Positions 52,320-62,316 are shown, counted from the stretch's first letter. The stretch is DNA of 64,000 bases from Cytophagaceae bacterium (GCA_027488815.1 JAIYAX010000011.1:1-64000); one strand, 5' to 3'. Program-made: numbers and translations. Notes: generated by a model not told the origin, from the letters alone.

Positions 52320-53417
52320 ATGAAAAGACTCATCATCATTTTCATTTTCTCTCATTGCAGTTTAGTGCTGCTTGCGCAGAGCTCAGCCTTAAATAGTGCC
52401 ATCTTTGCACAAAGAGATGGAGATATCGATGTGGCCTACAGTTTCATAGAACAGGCAGTAGTTCATGAAAAAACACGCTCATTACCCAAAACCTGGTATA
52501 CACGGGGCTTAATTTTTGAAGACATCCATAAAGCCACTAATCCCAAGTACAAAAGCCTGAGCCCGGTAGCCGACTCGATGGCTGTTGCCTGTTATTTCAA
52601 AACGCTGGAATTAGACTCCATCAAAAAAGGCGAGTATTACACTAATGCGGCCAATCGAATGCCTCAATTCTGGGGAGTGTTGCTGAATGAAGGAGTTGGT
52701 TTTTACAATTCAAATGATTTTGCCAAAGCGATACGTTCGTATGAATTAGCAGCCAGCCTACGACCTGCCGATACGACAGCTTATTTATATGCCCTTTATT
52801 CAAGCTCTGCAGGCAACATGGTGGATGAAACCTATAGAATATCTCAAAAACTGATCTCGATTGGATATGAGTCTCCTCGTATCTACCTCATGATGATCCA
52901 ATACCAGCGCAGCATCAAAAATGACACCGCCTTGGCAAAGGAATGGGTGGAAAAAGCGTATCGTAGGTTTCCAACTGACAAAGGGGTGATGATTGAAAAA
53001 CTCAACCTTTTGCTGCTTGCAGGTGATATTGACAAAGCCATAGAGGAATTAGACAGGGCCATCACCAACTTCCCTGAAGACCCGGTATTGTATTTCAATA
53101 GGGGAGTGATGTTCGAAAAGAAAAAAATGAAGGAACAGGCCATTGCCGATTATCAAAAAGGCATCGATGTTGATCCCAAGAATTTTGATTGCCTTTACAA
53201 TCTTGGTGCCTTACATTTCAACGAAGGAGTACAGTACAGAAACGAACTGAATTCACTACCCAGAAACCCTGATCCGGTAAAAAAGAAGCAGCTGGAAGAT
53301 AATATGAAGAAGAGTTTCTCTTCCTGCATTCCCTTTTTTACACGGGCAAAAGAAATCAGACCGACAGATTCAGGTTTAGAAATAAATCTCAATGCTGCTG
53401 CTGAATTCAGCAAATAG
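52320..53417 (+). CDS. TPR-repeat protein
   Basis: 365 residues from ATG 52320; a longer frame from 52224 overlaps gyrA and is rejected. Signal peptide (1-20, ending LLAQS) precedes about five tetratricopeptide-like repeats (EGVGFYNSNDFAKAIRSYELAASLRPADTTAYLYALYSSS, MKEQAIADYQKGIDVDPKNFDCLYNLGALHFNEG). Periplasmic or outer-membrane associated. It begins one base after the gyrA stop. The architecture resembles the TPR protein at 56436, so the two may be paralogues bracketing the M16 protease. Confidence 0.88.
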   Translation: MKRLIIIFIFSHCSLVLLAQSSALNSAIFAQRDGDIDVAYSFIEQAVVHEKTRSLPKTWYTRGLIFEDIHKATNPKYKSLSPVADSMAVACYFKTLELDSIKKGEYYTNAANRMPQFWGVLLNEGVGFYNSNDFAKAIRSYELAASLRPADTTAYLYALYSSSAGNMVDETYRISQKLISIGYESPRIYLMMIQYQRSIKNDTALAKEWVEKAYRRFPTDKGVMIEKLNLLLLAGDIDKAIEELDRAITNFPEDPVLYFNRGVMFEKKKMKEQAIADYQKGIDVDPKNFDCLYNLGALHFNEGVQYRNELNSLPRNPDPVKKKQLEDNMKKSFSSCIPFFTRAKEIRPTDSGLEINLNAAAEFSK

Positions 53418-53506
53418 TTAGATTAGCCCTTCAAATAGACCGCTCACATAATTTTGATTACTCACTCTTGAAACAAAATCAAACTTTGAACACAAAAAAA
53501 ACTGCT

Positions 53507-56362
53507 ATGCGTCAACTACTCAGTCTGATAGTAACATCAGCCATCATCCTAAGTGCCTCTACTTCAAAGGCACAGTGGAAATTGATCGAAAAGGTAACTA
53601 CCCAGCCGGGAAAAGCTTCAATCGCCTATGAAAAATGGGAACTCGAAAGCAATGGACTTATTTTATACATCCATGAAGATCATAGTGATCCAATTGTACA
53701 TGTAGATGTAACCTATCATGTGGGATCAAATCGTGAGAGCCTAGGCAAGTCCGGATTTGCACATTTCTTCGAGCACATGATGTTTCAGGGATCATACAAT
53801 GTTGGCGATGAAATGCACTTCAAATACATTTCCGAGGCAGGTGGTACGCTAAACGGCACCACTAACCGTGATAGAACAAACTATTTCGAAACCTTGCCAA
53901 GCAACCAGTTAGAGCTAGGCCTTTGGCTAGAGGCTGACCGTATGGGTTTTCTCCTAGACTCAGTCACTACTCCCAAATTCGAAGTTCAGCGTTCTACAGT
54001 TAAAAACGAGAAAGGTCAAAATGTTGAAAACCAGCCCTACGGCTTATCAGAAGAGGTAAAAGACCAAAACCTTTACCCTCAGGGTCATCCCTACAGTTGG
54101 CCAACCATCGGGTATGTAGATGATCTAGATCGTGTTTCTGTCGACGACTTGAAAAACTTTTTCATGCGTTGGTATGGCCCAAACAATGCCTCTTTGACAG
54201 TGGTTGGAGACGTAGATCCTGAGGAAGTAAAATCTCTGGCATATAAGTATTATGGTAACATACCAAGAGGACCTGAAGTACGTAAATTAAGGGTAGAGCG
54301 TGTAACACTTCCTATTGACCGGTATATCAATATCAAAGACCAGGTGTTCTTCCCGCTCACCAGTATGGTTTTCCCTTCTACACCTTCATTGAGCAAAGAC
54401 GAGTATGCAGTCGATTTCTTAGCAACACTCTTAGGCGACGGCAACAACTCATTGCTATATAAAGAGTTTGTAAAGAAGGACTCAGCGATACAAGTGGTAG
54501 CCTACAATTATGCAAGCGAATTATCCGGAGAGTTTACCATTCAAGTCTATGCTTATCCAAATGTGAATAGCAAAACAGTAGAAGAGAAAATCAGAAAAGT
54601 GCTCGATGATTTTGATAAGATGGAAATTACCGATGAGCAATTGCAAGCACTTAAAGCCAAAACACTTAAAGGAGTCACCAGTTTCACTGAGACAGTTTCA
54701 AACAAAGCCACTTTAATTGCTACCGGGCACTATTTACAAGATAAACCATTTGATTTTCAGGTTGAAATTGACAAAATCAACGCTGTAACCAAGCAGGATA
54801 TCAAAATGGCTTTTGCTAAGTACATCAAAGGCAAAAATGCCATCATCATGAATGTCCTGCCATATGGACCTGATGAAAAAGCACCAGCCAATCGGAGCAA
54901 CAATCCGAATAAAAATGTGAAATCAAATGATGAAGCGGTATATGCTAACTTGTCTTACAAGCGACCTGTAGACAACTTTGACAGATCAAAAAAACCTCAA
55001 GCAAAAGCTCCTAAGCTCGTTACAGTGCCAGATTATTATGAGGCTAGCCTTCCAAACGGAGTAGGCATCATTGGTACATTTACAAACGAGACGCCAATTG
55101 TGACCTTTGTATTAAGCATCAAAGGCGGGCATATGCTAGAGACAGAGTCAAATGTGGGTTTATCAGCACTTACAGCTGCCATGATGAATGAGGGAACAAA
55201 AAAGTACACCGCAGAGCAATTGGAGTTTGAACTTGATAAGTTGGGTTCTTCAATTACATTCTTTGGAGGGTCAGATGCCACCTTGGTCAATGTTTCGTGT
55301 ATGAATGATAAGGTAAATGAAACCATGGCTATATTGGAAGAAATGCTTTACAACCCTCGCTTCGATGAAGAGGAATTTAAAAAAGTAAAAAAGCAGACGC
55401 TTCAAGCAATAAAGAGCGAAAAAACAAATGCCTCTGGAACTGCAGATAAGGTATTAAACAACCTTGTTTACGGTAATTCAATCATGGGCCTCCCTGTGAA
55501 TGGCACTGAAAAGTCAGTGGGCTCACTTTCACTAAAAGATGTGCGTGATTTTTACGAAAAATACTATTCTCCCTCAGTTAGCAGCCTTGTGATTGTAGGT
55601 GATATCAAAAAAGAAGCTTCGCTTACCTCGATCGATTTTTTAAAGAAATGGTCAGCAAAGTCAGTAGTTATTCCAAACATCACCTCAGCACCTGCCCACC
55701 CAACACCTACGATCTACCTGGTTGATAAAATGAACGCTTCTCAATCAGAAATCAGGTTGGGGAAAATAGGCAGGAAGTATGATGCCACTGGTGATCACTT
55801 CAAGTCAAACGTAATGAACTTTAGCCTTGGAGGCGCCTTTAACAGTCGTTTGAACATCAACATCAGAGAAACCAATGGTTGGTCTTATGGGGTACGTTCT
55901 GGATTTAGTGCTTCCGAGTTTCCTGGAAAATTTTCAGCAGGAGGGGGGGTACGTCGTTCCGCTACAGACAGTGCCTTGCGTGAATTTTTAAAGGAAATTA
56001 AAGATTTTCGTGATAAAGGAATCTCCGATGATGAACTGACATTTACAAAAGCCTCAATATTGTCTTCAGATGCCAGAAATTATGAAGCTGGATTTCAAAA
56101 AGCCAGTTATCTATCAACAATTCAGCGGTACAAATTGCCTGGAGATTACAAAGACCAGCAAAAACGCATCATTACCAATATGACTAAAGAGGAAATCAAT
56201 GCCATTGCAAAGCGTGACCTCGACCCGGCCAATATGGTTGTAGTAGTGGTAGGGGATAAGTTCTTCATTAAAAAATCTCTCGAAAAGATGGGGTACGGAA
56301 AAGTTGTGGAAGTTGATAGCGACAAACCACTTAAATTGCCCAGCACTTTGGAGTTAAAATAA
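53507..56362 (+). CDS. M16-family zinc metallopeptidase
   Basis: 951 residues from ATG 53507 (a TTG at 53468 is in frame but the signal peptide MRQLLSLIVTSAIILSASTSKAQ begins here). Two halves: the first carries the inverted zinc motif H86-F-F-E89-H90 with downstream glutamate in ENQPYGLSEEV, the second half (about 520-951; ASLPNGVGIIGTFTNETPIVTFVLSIKGGHMLE) is the inactive companion domain, typical of the long M16 type (pitrilysin/insulinase-like). Periplasmic processing peptidase; substrate unknown. It sits between two TPR genes. Confidence 0.92.
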   Translation: MRQLLSLIVTSAIILSASTSKAQWKLIEKVTTQPGKASIAYEKWELESNGLILYIHEDHSDPIVHVDVTYHVGSNRESLGKSGFAHFFEHMMFQGSYNVGDEMHFKYISEAGGTLNGTTNRDRTNYFETLPSNQLELGLWLEADRMGFLLDSVTTPKFEVQRSTVKNEKGQNVENQPYGLSEEVKDQNLYPQGHPYSWPTIGYVDDLDRVSVDDLKNFFMRWYGPNNASLTVVGDVDPEEVKSLAYKYYGNIPRGPEVRKLRVERVTLPIDRYINIKDQVFFPLTSMVFPSTPSLSKDEYAVDFLATLLGDGNNSLLYKEFVKKDSAIQVVAYNYASELSGEFTIQVYAYPNVNSKTVEEKIRKVLDDFDKMEITDEQLQALKAKTLKGVTSFTETVSNKATLIATGHYLQDKPFDFQVEIDKINAVTKQDIKMAFAKYIKGKNAIIMNVLPYGPDEKAPANRSNNPNKNVKSNDEAVYANLSYKRPVDNFDRSKKPQAKAPKLVTVPDYYEASLPNGVGIIGTFTNETPIVTFVLSIKGGHMLETESNVGLSALTAAMMNEGTKKYTAEQLEFELDKLGSSITFFGGSDATLVNVSCMNDKVNETMAILEEMLYNPRFDEEEFKKVKKQTLQAIKSEKTNASGTADKVLNNLVYGNSIMGLPVNGTEKSVGSLSLKDVRDFYEKYYSPSVSSLVIVGDIKKEASLTSIDFLKKWSAKSVVIPNITSAPAHPTPTIYLVDKMNASQSEIRLGKIGRKYDATGDHFKSNVMNFSLGGAFNSRLNINIRETNGWSYGVRSGFSASEFPGKFSAGGGVRRSATDSALREFLKEIKDFRDKGISDDELTFTKASILSSDARNYEAGFQKASYLSTIQRYKLPGDYKDQQKRIITNMTKEEINAIAKRDLDPANMVVVVVGDKFFIKKSLEKMGYGKVVEVDSDKPLKLPSTLELK

Positions 56363-56382
56363 ATTACGAAATTCTTATTTTT

Positions 56383-56419
56383 GGCTCGCTATTTTCAAAT
56401 GAGAATAGCGGGCCTTTTT
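56383..56419 (+). terminator. Intrinsic terminator of the M16 protease gene
   Basis: GGCTCGCTATTTTC (56383-56396) pairs with GAGAATAGCGGGCC (56401-56414), with two mismatches, around AAAT and is followed by five T (56415-56419). It lies 20 bp after the protease stop codon. Confidence 0.8.
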
Positions 56420-56435
56420 ATTTCAAACGACACCT

Positions 56436-57623
56436 ATGAAAAAAGTCTTCTTCCTTATTGCTTTATCTTTTGTTTCATTCTCTCAGACATTTGCTCAGCC
56501 ATTCAATGTTGAAAGTGCTGCAGGTTTTGTGAAAAAGAAGAATTTTAAAAAAGCCAAAGAGTTTATCGACAAAGCTTTTGAAAATCCCCAAACTGCAAAT
56601 GATGCCCGTATGTGGCTGAATAGAGGTAAAACTTATATCGGATTGTGGAACGACACCTCTGTAAATAGAGCTGATTATCCCAATGCGATAGAAATAGCTT
56701 GTGTGAGCCTGGTAAACTGCATTGAAGTAGAGCCTAAAGGGCGCTTTGTCGAAGAAGCTCGGTTCGAGCTTGTCAATGCAGGCGTGGCAGCCTTTAATTT
56801 TGGTGTAGATGCTTACGCAAAGGGTGACTATACCAAAGCAATGAAACATTATGACCTTATCATGAAAATGATCATTCATGACACACAGGGGAACTTGAAA
56901 AGAAACAACGTTTCAACATCCATAGTCAATCAGTATATAGGGTATGCCTCGGTAGACATGAAAGATTACCCTAAAGCCATCGCATCTTTTGAGAAACTGA
57001 TCAATGAGAACTACAATGACCCCAACATTTACATTTCCATGAGTCGCATTTATCTGGAGAAAGGAGACACAACAAAAGCCTTAGAATTTATTGCTCAAGG
57101 CAGAGGCCTATATGAAGACAACCGTGCCCTCGTGACTGAGGAAATCAAGATTTATTTGAACAGTGGCAAAACTGATGTCTTAATTAAAAAATTCCAGGAT
57201 GCGCTTAAGCTTGATCCCGATAATGTGACTTTCAATTACTTCATGGCTGTTTTGTTCGAACAGAGCAATAAAGTAGATGAGGCCATTGCTGCTTATCAAA
57301 ATACCCTTAAAATCGATAACAGTTACATCGATGCTCATACCGGTTTAGCAACACTCTACTTTAATAAAGGAGCCGAAATTGATAAAAAGATCAAGAACAT
57401 GGACCTAAAAGAATATGCCAAGGTAGGTGAGAAAATGGAAAAGGAATCAGTTGACTATCTCAACAAAGCATTGGAAGCTTTCAAAGCAGCTAGGGATATC
57501 AAGCCTAAAGACTTGAGTGTGCTTAAGAACATTAAAATTATTTATGTGGCGCTGCGCCAAGGCGAAGAGGCAAAGAAGATTGATCAGGAAATGAAAGACA
57601 TCATTGCTTCAGGAGGGAAGTGA
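56436..57623 (+). CDS. TPR-repeat protein
   Basis: 395 residues. Signal peptide (1-20, ending TFAQ), then about six tetratricopeptide repeats: FKKAKEFIDKAFENPQTANDARMWLNRGKTYIG, PKAIASFEKLINENYNDPNIYISMSRIYLEKGDTTKALEFIAQG, VDEAIAAYQNTLKIDNSYIDAHTGLATLYFNKGAEIDKK. Likely periplasmic. A strong terminator precedes it, so it probably has its own promoter. It resembles the 52320 TPR protein in size and C-terminal pattern. Confidence 0.88.
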   Translation: MKKVFFLIALSFVSFSQTFAQPFNVESAAGFVKKKNFKKAKEFIDKAFENPQTANDARMWLNRGKTYIGLWNDTSVNRADYPNAIEIACVSLVNCIEVEPKGRFVEEARFELVNAGVAAFNFGVDAYAKGDYTKAMKHYDLIMKMIIHDTQGNLKRNNVSTSIVNQYIGYASVDMKDYPKAIASFEKLINENYNDPNIYISMSRIYLEKGDTTKALEFIAQGRGLYEDNRALVTEEIKIYLNSGKTDVLIKKFQDALKLDPDNVTFNYFMAVLFEQSNKVDEAIAAYQNTLKIDNSYIDAHTGLATLYFNKGAEIDKKIKNMDLKEYAKVGEKMEKESVDYLNKALEAFKAARDIKPKDLSVLKNIKIIYVALRQGEEAKKIDQEMKDIIASGGK

Positions 57624-57634
57624 TAGTAAGAGTG

Positions 57635-57659
57635 GCCATCCTTGTGATGGCTTTTCTTT
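57635..57659 (+). terminator. Intrinsic terminator of the TPR gene
   Basis: GCCATC (57635-57640) pairs with GATGGC (57646-57651) around CTTGT, followed by TTTTCTTT. It lies 12 bp after the TPR stop codon. Confidence 0.7.
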
Positions 57660-57753
57660 GTGCACTATATTTAACATAATGTAAATTATGTAACATTGTT
57701 TTTAAGCCCAATTAAAGAATGGTTGTAGAAAATAGAAAGCGCTAAACTAGCTA

Positions 57754-59220
57754 TTATGAATGATGTGCCGTTGAGTCAAGATTCTTACTTATCTCAAAAC
57801 TGACTTCACCTGCTTGTTTCACTTTCTTTCCGGATAAACTTCCAAGGCCATCATAGGCTGCATATTTATAAAGATCATGAAGTGTCGGATAGTTAAATAC
57901 GGTTGCAATTACTTCATCAAGTGTGTTCTGATTTTTAACCAGCATCATCCCGTAGTGAATCAACTCAGTAGCAATTGTACCCATGATGTGTATGCCCAAA
58001 ATGACCTTGCTGTTTTTATCAAAGACGAGTTTTAAAAACCCATTGTCTTTGTCACCCATGATCTTACCTCTTGCTGTATCCCTGTAGAAACTTCTGCCTA
58101 TCTCAAAGCTGATCCCTTTTTGAAGTGCTTGTTCCTCTGTGATTCCTACCATAGATACTTCTGGTATCGTATATATGCCATAGGGAAATAACTCTGACAT
58201 TGACTCCAAGTCTCCTGTTTTGAACATATGAGCAACCGCAATTCGGCCTTGCTCCATACTCGTACTAGCCAGAGCCGGAAAGCCGATTACATCACCAACT
58301 GCATAAATTGTTGGCACTGAGGTTTGAAATCTTTCATTTACCAATATGGCTTCCCTCTCTCCTACTTGCACACCGGCATTTTCACATTTCAATGAGGCGG
58401 ACGAGCCACTCCTCCCGGCAGCAAATAAGAACATATCCACTTTTAATTCAGCTCCATTTTTTAGCGAAAGGGTCATTTCCTGATCCTCTTGCTCAGGTAC
58501 ATCAAAAGCTGTAATCGAATTGTTGAACAGAATTTCAACACCACTTTTGCTCATCTGATCAACAAGAGCATGGGCTATTTCTGAATCTAAAAAGCCAAGA
58601 ATTTTGTCCCTGTCATTGACTATAAAGGTCTTAACACCCATTGCGGCAAAGATTGTAGCGTATTCACAACCGATTACACCTGCTCCTAAGACGCAAAGCG
58701 ATTTTGGAAATCTTTGGATGTTTAAAATGGTATCAGAATCATGAACCCTCAGGCCATCAAAAGGAATATATGAAGGATGAAAAGGATAAGAGCCTGTTGC
58801 GATTAAAATGAACTTTCCATATAGTTCTTCATCTGGATTGCCTTTAATCAATATTCTATTTTGATCTAAAAAGGAAGCCGTTCCTTTGAACACAGAAATC
58901 CTATGCCGTTCAAGGTTCCATTCCACAGCTTTACCCATGGTTTCCTGAACGACTTCTTTGCGGTACATAAAGTCTTTTACCCCCACAGTTCGTCCCATGG
59001 ACTTATCAACTCCGAATACCCCTTTTTGATAAACTCCGGATAAGTATAAAGCAGTTTCTCTAAGGGTTTTAGATGGAAGCGTACCTGTTTGAACACCAGC
59101 TCCTCCGAATTGAGGTTCCTTCTCAATTAAGGCCACTGAATATCCAAAATAGGCAGCTTTTGCAGCTGCTTTTTCTCCGGCAGGGCCGGAACCAATAACG
59201 ATCAAGTCAAATGATTTCAT
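57754..59220 (-). CDS. SthA-like pyridine nucleotide-disulphide oxidoreductase
   Basis: 488 residues. FAD-binding GSGPAGEKAAAKAA (about 9-22), the NAD(P)-binding GAGVIGCEYATIFAAMG and the C-terminal dimerisation domain (about 350-488; GIYTIPEVSMVGITEEQAL) identify the disulphide-oxidoreductase class. At the redox-disulphide position it reads GGAGVQTGTLPSK, with both cysteines replaced, as largely in the soluble transhydrogenase SthA (which keeps one). NADPH/NAD+ exchange is therefore the best guess. It is the second gene after an adenylate cyclase, with which it overlaps by 4 bp. Confidence 0.85.
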   Translation of the reverse strand: MKSFDLIVIGSGPAGEKAAAKAAYFGYSVALIEKEPQFGGAGVQTGTLPSKTLRETALYLSGVYQKGVFGVDKSMGRTVGVKDFMYRKEVVQETMGKAVEWNLERHRISVFKGTASFLDQNRILIKGNPDEELYGKFILIATGSYPFHPSYIPFDGLRVHDSDTILNIQRFPKSLCVLGAGVIGCEYATIFAAMGVKTFIVNDRDKILGFLDSEIAHALVDQMSKSGVEILFNNSITAFDVPEQEDQEMTLSLKNGAELKVDMFLFAAGRSGSSASLKCENAGVQVGEREAILVNERFQTSVPTIYAVGDVIGFPALASTSMEQGRIAVAHMFKTGDLESMSELFPYGIYTIPEVSMVGITEEQALQKGISFEIGRSFYRDTARGKIMGDKDNGFLKLVFDKNSKVILGIHIMGTIATELIHYGMMLVKNQNTLDEVIATVFNYPTLHDLYKYAAYDGLGSLSGKKVKQAGEVSFEISKNLDSTAHHS

Positions 59221-61154
59221 TTTAAATTCATGATTTCGATTCCATCCCAGTCATTTGGAAAACCATTCTTAATCAATTCCCGACACCGATCCAGAAAACG
59301 ATTTACTGCACCATCTTCACTGTTGATTTTCTGTATTTCAAGAAACATGGAAACAGCTTCTTCAAGCCTTCTGGATTTAAATAAGTGTACAGCTTCACCA
59401 AATTCTTTTTGATATGACTTCTTGATCTCATCGGCATCATGAAGTAACTCCACTATCTCAATTTGCTTTCTCTTGCCTTTTACTTTCACCTCTCCCAAAT
59501 ACCGTGTCGTAAATTCAAGGGAGTTAGGTAAATGCTCCAAACAAGAAGTAGTAACAATAGTCGTGCAGTTGTAATGTCGGGTTAGACCTTCGACTCGGGA
59601 GGCCACATTCACAACATCTGATATCACTGTCGTATCCAGTCGCTCTTCATGACCTATGGTGCCTAAGATTAATTTGCCATAATGGATACCAATGCCAATT
59701 GAAATAGGCTCAGTGTTTGACGTTCGGTTATACTTCTCTATGGCTTTACTCATTTCAATAGCTGCTCGCATGGCTTGCAAAGGGCTTTGCGGGAACAATG
59801 CCATAATCGAATCACCTATATATTTATCTATAAAACCTCCATGTTGTTGAATAACAGGTACAATTTCTTTCAAATAACGATTGAGGAAGTCGAAGTTTTC
59901 CTGGGGACTAAGTCCTTCAGATATTTCGGTAAATGAACGAATGTCGGTAAACATGACGGTCATGTCTCGCTCTGAATGGTCACCCAGATTCACCTCCTCT
60001 ATTCCTTTCCTGTTCAAATAATGAACAAATTCATTAGGAACAAATCTGCTGTTGGCTTGATTGATTTTTACTAATCGTTCATTCGCCATAGCTAATTCTT
60101 TGGTGCGTTCCTCTACTTTCTGCTTGAAGTACTTTAAAGTGCTGATAACCTCACTTTTGAGTAGTGTAAAGTTCTGGGTAAGCTTTCCTATTTCATCTTT
60201 TGAGCGAACAGATGGGCTTCCTTCTTCAACTGTGAAATTGCTGTCCACAAATCGGGTTATGTATTCAGTAAGTTCTATCAATGGCTTTGTAATTTTTTTA
60301 GCCATCAGGAAGCTAATACCCAAACTCAGTAGTAGTAAAAATACTATGACCAATCCATACGAAATTGTCATTTGCCGATACAATACAAGTTGATGTTTTT
60401 GAGTATCAACAATAAATGCTTCATACAAATTGGATAATTCTTTTACCCGGAGATCCAACTGCAGTTTTAAACCTGTGTTATCGTTTAAGCCTGTAACTCG
60501 GTCAAGTTCAACAATGCTGTTAAATGTTTTCAAATAAGATTGCAAGTAAAACCGGGTCGAGTCTTCATCTTGTATTGGCAAATCAGCGATTAGACTCCTG
60601 GCAAGAGAATTCAATTTCTCAACATATTGAATTTCATTTCTGATGATATAGTCCTTTTCGTGCCTTCTAAGCATGAGGAGGTAAGACTTATTTAACTTGC
60701 TCGTGTTCTCTAACCAATGAGCACGTTTGCGCATTTCACCTTCAAGGTTATTGTCTTTGTAACCTCGTTTTAAAACAAGCGCAGTTTCTACTTTGAACAG
60801 AGAATCAACTTCATGTAGTTTATTAAAAATCAATTCAGACGTTTCGGCATTCTTAACAATTCCCTTGAATCTCATCTTGGCACTGATGTGCGAATAAAGC
60901 GAATCATACTCCTGCAAATTCCGGCTTGTTCCAGACACAAAGAAGTCTGGGTTTCGGGTGTCGTAATTGAAAAAACCCTGTTGCTTAGCTACAGCTTTAA
61001 GTAAAACTGTGTAGTTTTCATTGATATGATTGATTTCATCAGCAATTTCCTCTCTAGACTGCAAATAGCTTAGAGCAAGAATCAGAATGATGATGTTGAA
61101 GCAAATAAACACCAGGAACCAAAAAAGAAGCCGGTGTCTGAAGGTCGTGAACAT
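59217..61154 (-). CDS. Membrane adenylate/guanylate cyclase with HAMP domain
   Basis: 645 residues. Two membrane helices (about 9-30 and 270-293) enclose a periplasmic sensor region of about 240 residues rich in helices. A HAMP (about 294-348) and linker lead into a class III cyclase domain (about 395-560): DMTVMFTDIRSFTEISEGLSP (metal-binding Asp), GGFIDKYIGDSIMALFP, and ISIGIGIHYGKLILGTIGHEERLDTTVISDVVNVASRVE. It should make cAMP (or cGMP) in response to a periplasmic signal. Stop and start with the downstream SthA-like gene overlap (ATGA), implying coupled expression. Confidence 0.9.
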   Translation of the reverse strand: MFTTFRHRLLFWFLVFICFNIIILILALSYLQSREEIADEINHINENYTVLLKAVAKQQGFFNYDTRNPDFFVSGTSRNLQEYDSLYSHISAKMRFKGIVKNAETSELIFNKLHEVDSLFKVETALVLKRGYKDNNLEGEMRKRAHWLENTSKLNKSYLLMLRRHEKDYIIRNEIQYVEKLNSLARSLIADLPIQDEDSTRFYLQSYLKTFNSIVELDRVTGLNDNTGLKLQLDLRVKELSNLYEAFIVDTQKHQLVLYRQMTISYGLVIVFLLLLSLGISFLMAKKITKPLIELTEYITRFVDSNFTVEEGSPSVRSKDEIGKLTQNFTLLKSEVISTLKYFKQKVEERTKELAMANERLVKINQANSRFVPNEFVHYLNRKGIEEVNLGDHSERDMTVMFTDIRSFTEISEGLSPQENFDFLNRYLKEIVPVIQQHGGFIDKYIGDSIMALFPQSPLQAMRAAIEMSKAIEKYNRTSNTEPISIGIGIHYGKLILGTIGHEERLDTTVISDVVNVASRVEGLTRHYNCTTIVTTSCLEHLPNSLEFTTRYLGEVKVKGKRKQIEIVELLHDADEIKKSYQKEFGEAVHLFKSRRLEEAVSMFLEIQKINSEDGAVNRFLDRCRELIKNGFPNDWDGIEIMNLK

Positions 61155-61255
61155 TTGGGCAAAAGTTACCTAAGCCGTATGATAACTCCATGTTAATTAA
61201 TTTATTTTATTGTTATCATTTCCTTCAATACAAACTGATTTTGTAAATTGAACTC

Positions 61256-61606
61256 ATGCTTCTTGCTATCCTATTTATGTTTACCCATTGGTTGGGTGAT
61301 TTTGTATTGCAAACCAATTCAATGGCACTGAATAAACACAAAAGCATAAAGTGGCTAACTATTCATGTTTTAGCCTATTCTGTTCCATTGACTATTGTTT
61401 CACTGAGTATGTTTGATTGGGTATTTGGATTAAAGTTCATCCTGATAAATGCTGCTTTGCATTGGATCATTGATTTTATCACCAGCAGAGTTGCCAATTC
61501 AGTTAGAGACAAACCAAGAGTATACTACCCAATCATTGGTTTTGACCAGTTTCTTCATGCCCTATGCCTGCTGGGCTCCTATCAGTTAATGAGTGGTAGT
61601 TCCTGA
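61256..61606 (+). CDS. DUF3307 membrane protein
   Basis: 116 residues with about three membrane segments. The DUF3307 features are FTHWLGDFVLQTNSMALNKHKSIKWLTIHVLAYSV and ALHWIIDFITSRVANSVRDKP, with the conserved HxxxDF and aspartate. It is divergent from the cyclase and convergent with the thioesterase. Function unknown. Confidence 0.82.
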   Translation: MLLAILFMFTHWLGDFVLQTNSMALNKHKSIKWLTIHVLAYSVPLTIVSLSMFDWVFGLKFILINAALHWIIDFITSRVANSVRDKPRVYYPIIGFDQFLHALCLLGSYQLMSGSS

Positions 61607-61643
61607 TGATGACTAAAACCTACTTTACTCTACGTCTACCTCA

Positions 61644-62087
61644 CTAAAATTTCAAAGGGATTTGGGTATTGAAAAGGTTTGAAGAACCTCTTGAAAGCAA
61701 TTTACCCTCCAGACTACGAACCTCGGCAGTTACATTGATCATGTTCTTTCCTTTTCGCACGATCACAGCTTCCACAGCTACCGTTTCTCCCAACATGGCT
61801 TTGTCCAGATAGTCAATGGAAAGATTTACAGTGGTGAAAAACGTTTCATCCTGGACGGTGGCAACTGCCATACCGATGACTTCATCCATCATCGCAGCAT
61901 GCATACCTCCGTGCAACATCTTGACAGGATTGGTCATTTCCGGGCGAACATAAAAATGAAGTAAAATCCGGCCTGCTTCTGCTTCTTTTAAAACTCCATT
62001 AAGCCAACGATTGAATGGAGGAGCCAAAGCAGGTGGTTCCTGGCCAATATGTTCTTTGAAATAAGCTAAAATGCGATTAGGATCCAT
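61644..62087 (-). CDS. PaaI-type hotdog thioesterase
   Basis: 147 residues from ATG 62087 (a TTG at 62096 adds 3). Hotdog-fold thioesterase motifs: FNRWLNGVLKEAEAGRILLHFYVRPEMTNPVKMLHGGMHAAMMDEVIGMAVATV, with the typical HGG and the acidic residue of the catalytic turn. It should hydrolyse acyl-CoA thioesters, phenylacetyl-CoA or similar. It overlaps the upstream DUF2007 gene by 11 bp, so both are in one transcript. Confidence 0.87.
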   Translation of the reverse strand: MDPNRILAYFKEHIGQEPPALAPPFNRWLNGVLKEAEAGRILLHFYVRPEMTNPVKMLHGGMHAAMMDEVIGMAVATVQDETFFTTVNLSIDYLDKAMLGETVAVEAVIVRKGKNMINVTAEVRSLEGKLLSRGSSNLFNTQIPLKF

Positions 62088-62316
62088 ATGTATCAATACT
62101 TGTTTCCAGTAATTTCAAGGCTGCCTCTTTGTCTTTTTCCAACACCATTAACCTCACTCCGCCAATACCTACTCCCCAATTTGCGATTAAACTACTCATG
62201 TGTGTGTCTGTGAGGTAGCAAGGAATTCCGGAAGAAAGTAATTTCCCCTCCGCCAACTGGGCTGTTTGAAGTTGGTTGAAGGTGTACAGCACGACTATTG
62301 GGTTTTGCTCCGACAA
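62077..62316 (-). CDS. DUF2007 protein (putative signal-transducing)
   Basis: 79 residues from TTG 62316 (or GTG at about 62295 with the loss of seven residues). The DUF2007 pattern is clear: VVLYTFNQLQTAQLAEGKLLSSGIPCYLTDTHMSS and a GGVRLMVLEKDKEAALKLLE C-terminus. Such small proteins are common in Bacteroidota; a role in signalling is only a family annotation. It overlaps the downstream thioesterase gene by 11 bp. Confidence 0.8.
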   Translation of the reverse strand: MSEQNPIVVLYTFNQLQTAQLAEGKLLSSGIPCYLTDTHMSSLIANWGVGIGGVRLMVLEKDKEAALKLLETSIDTYGS

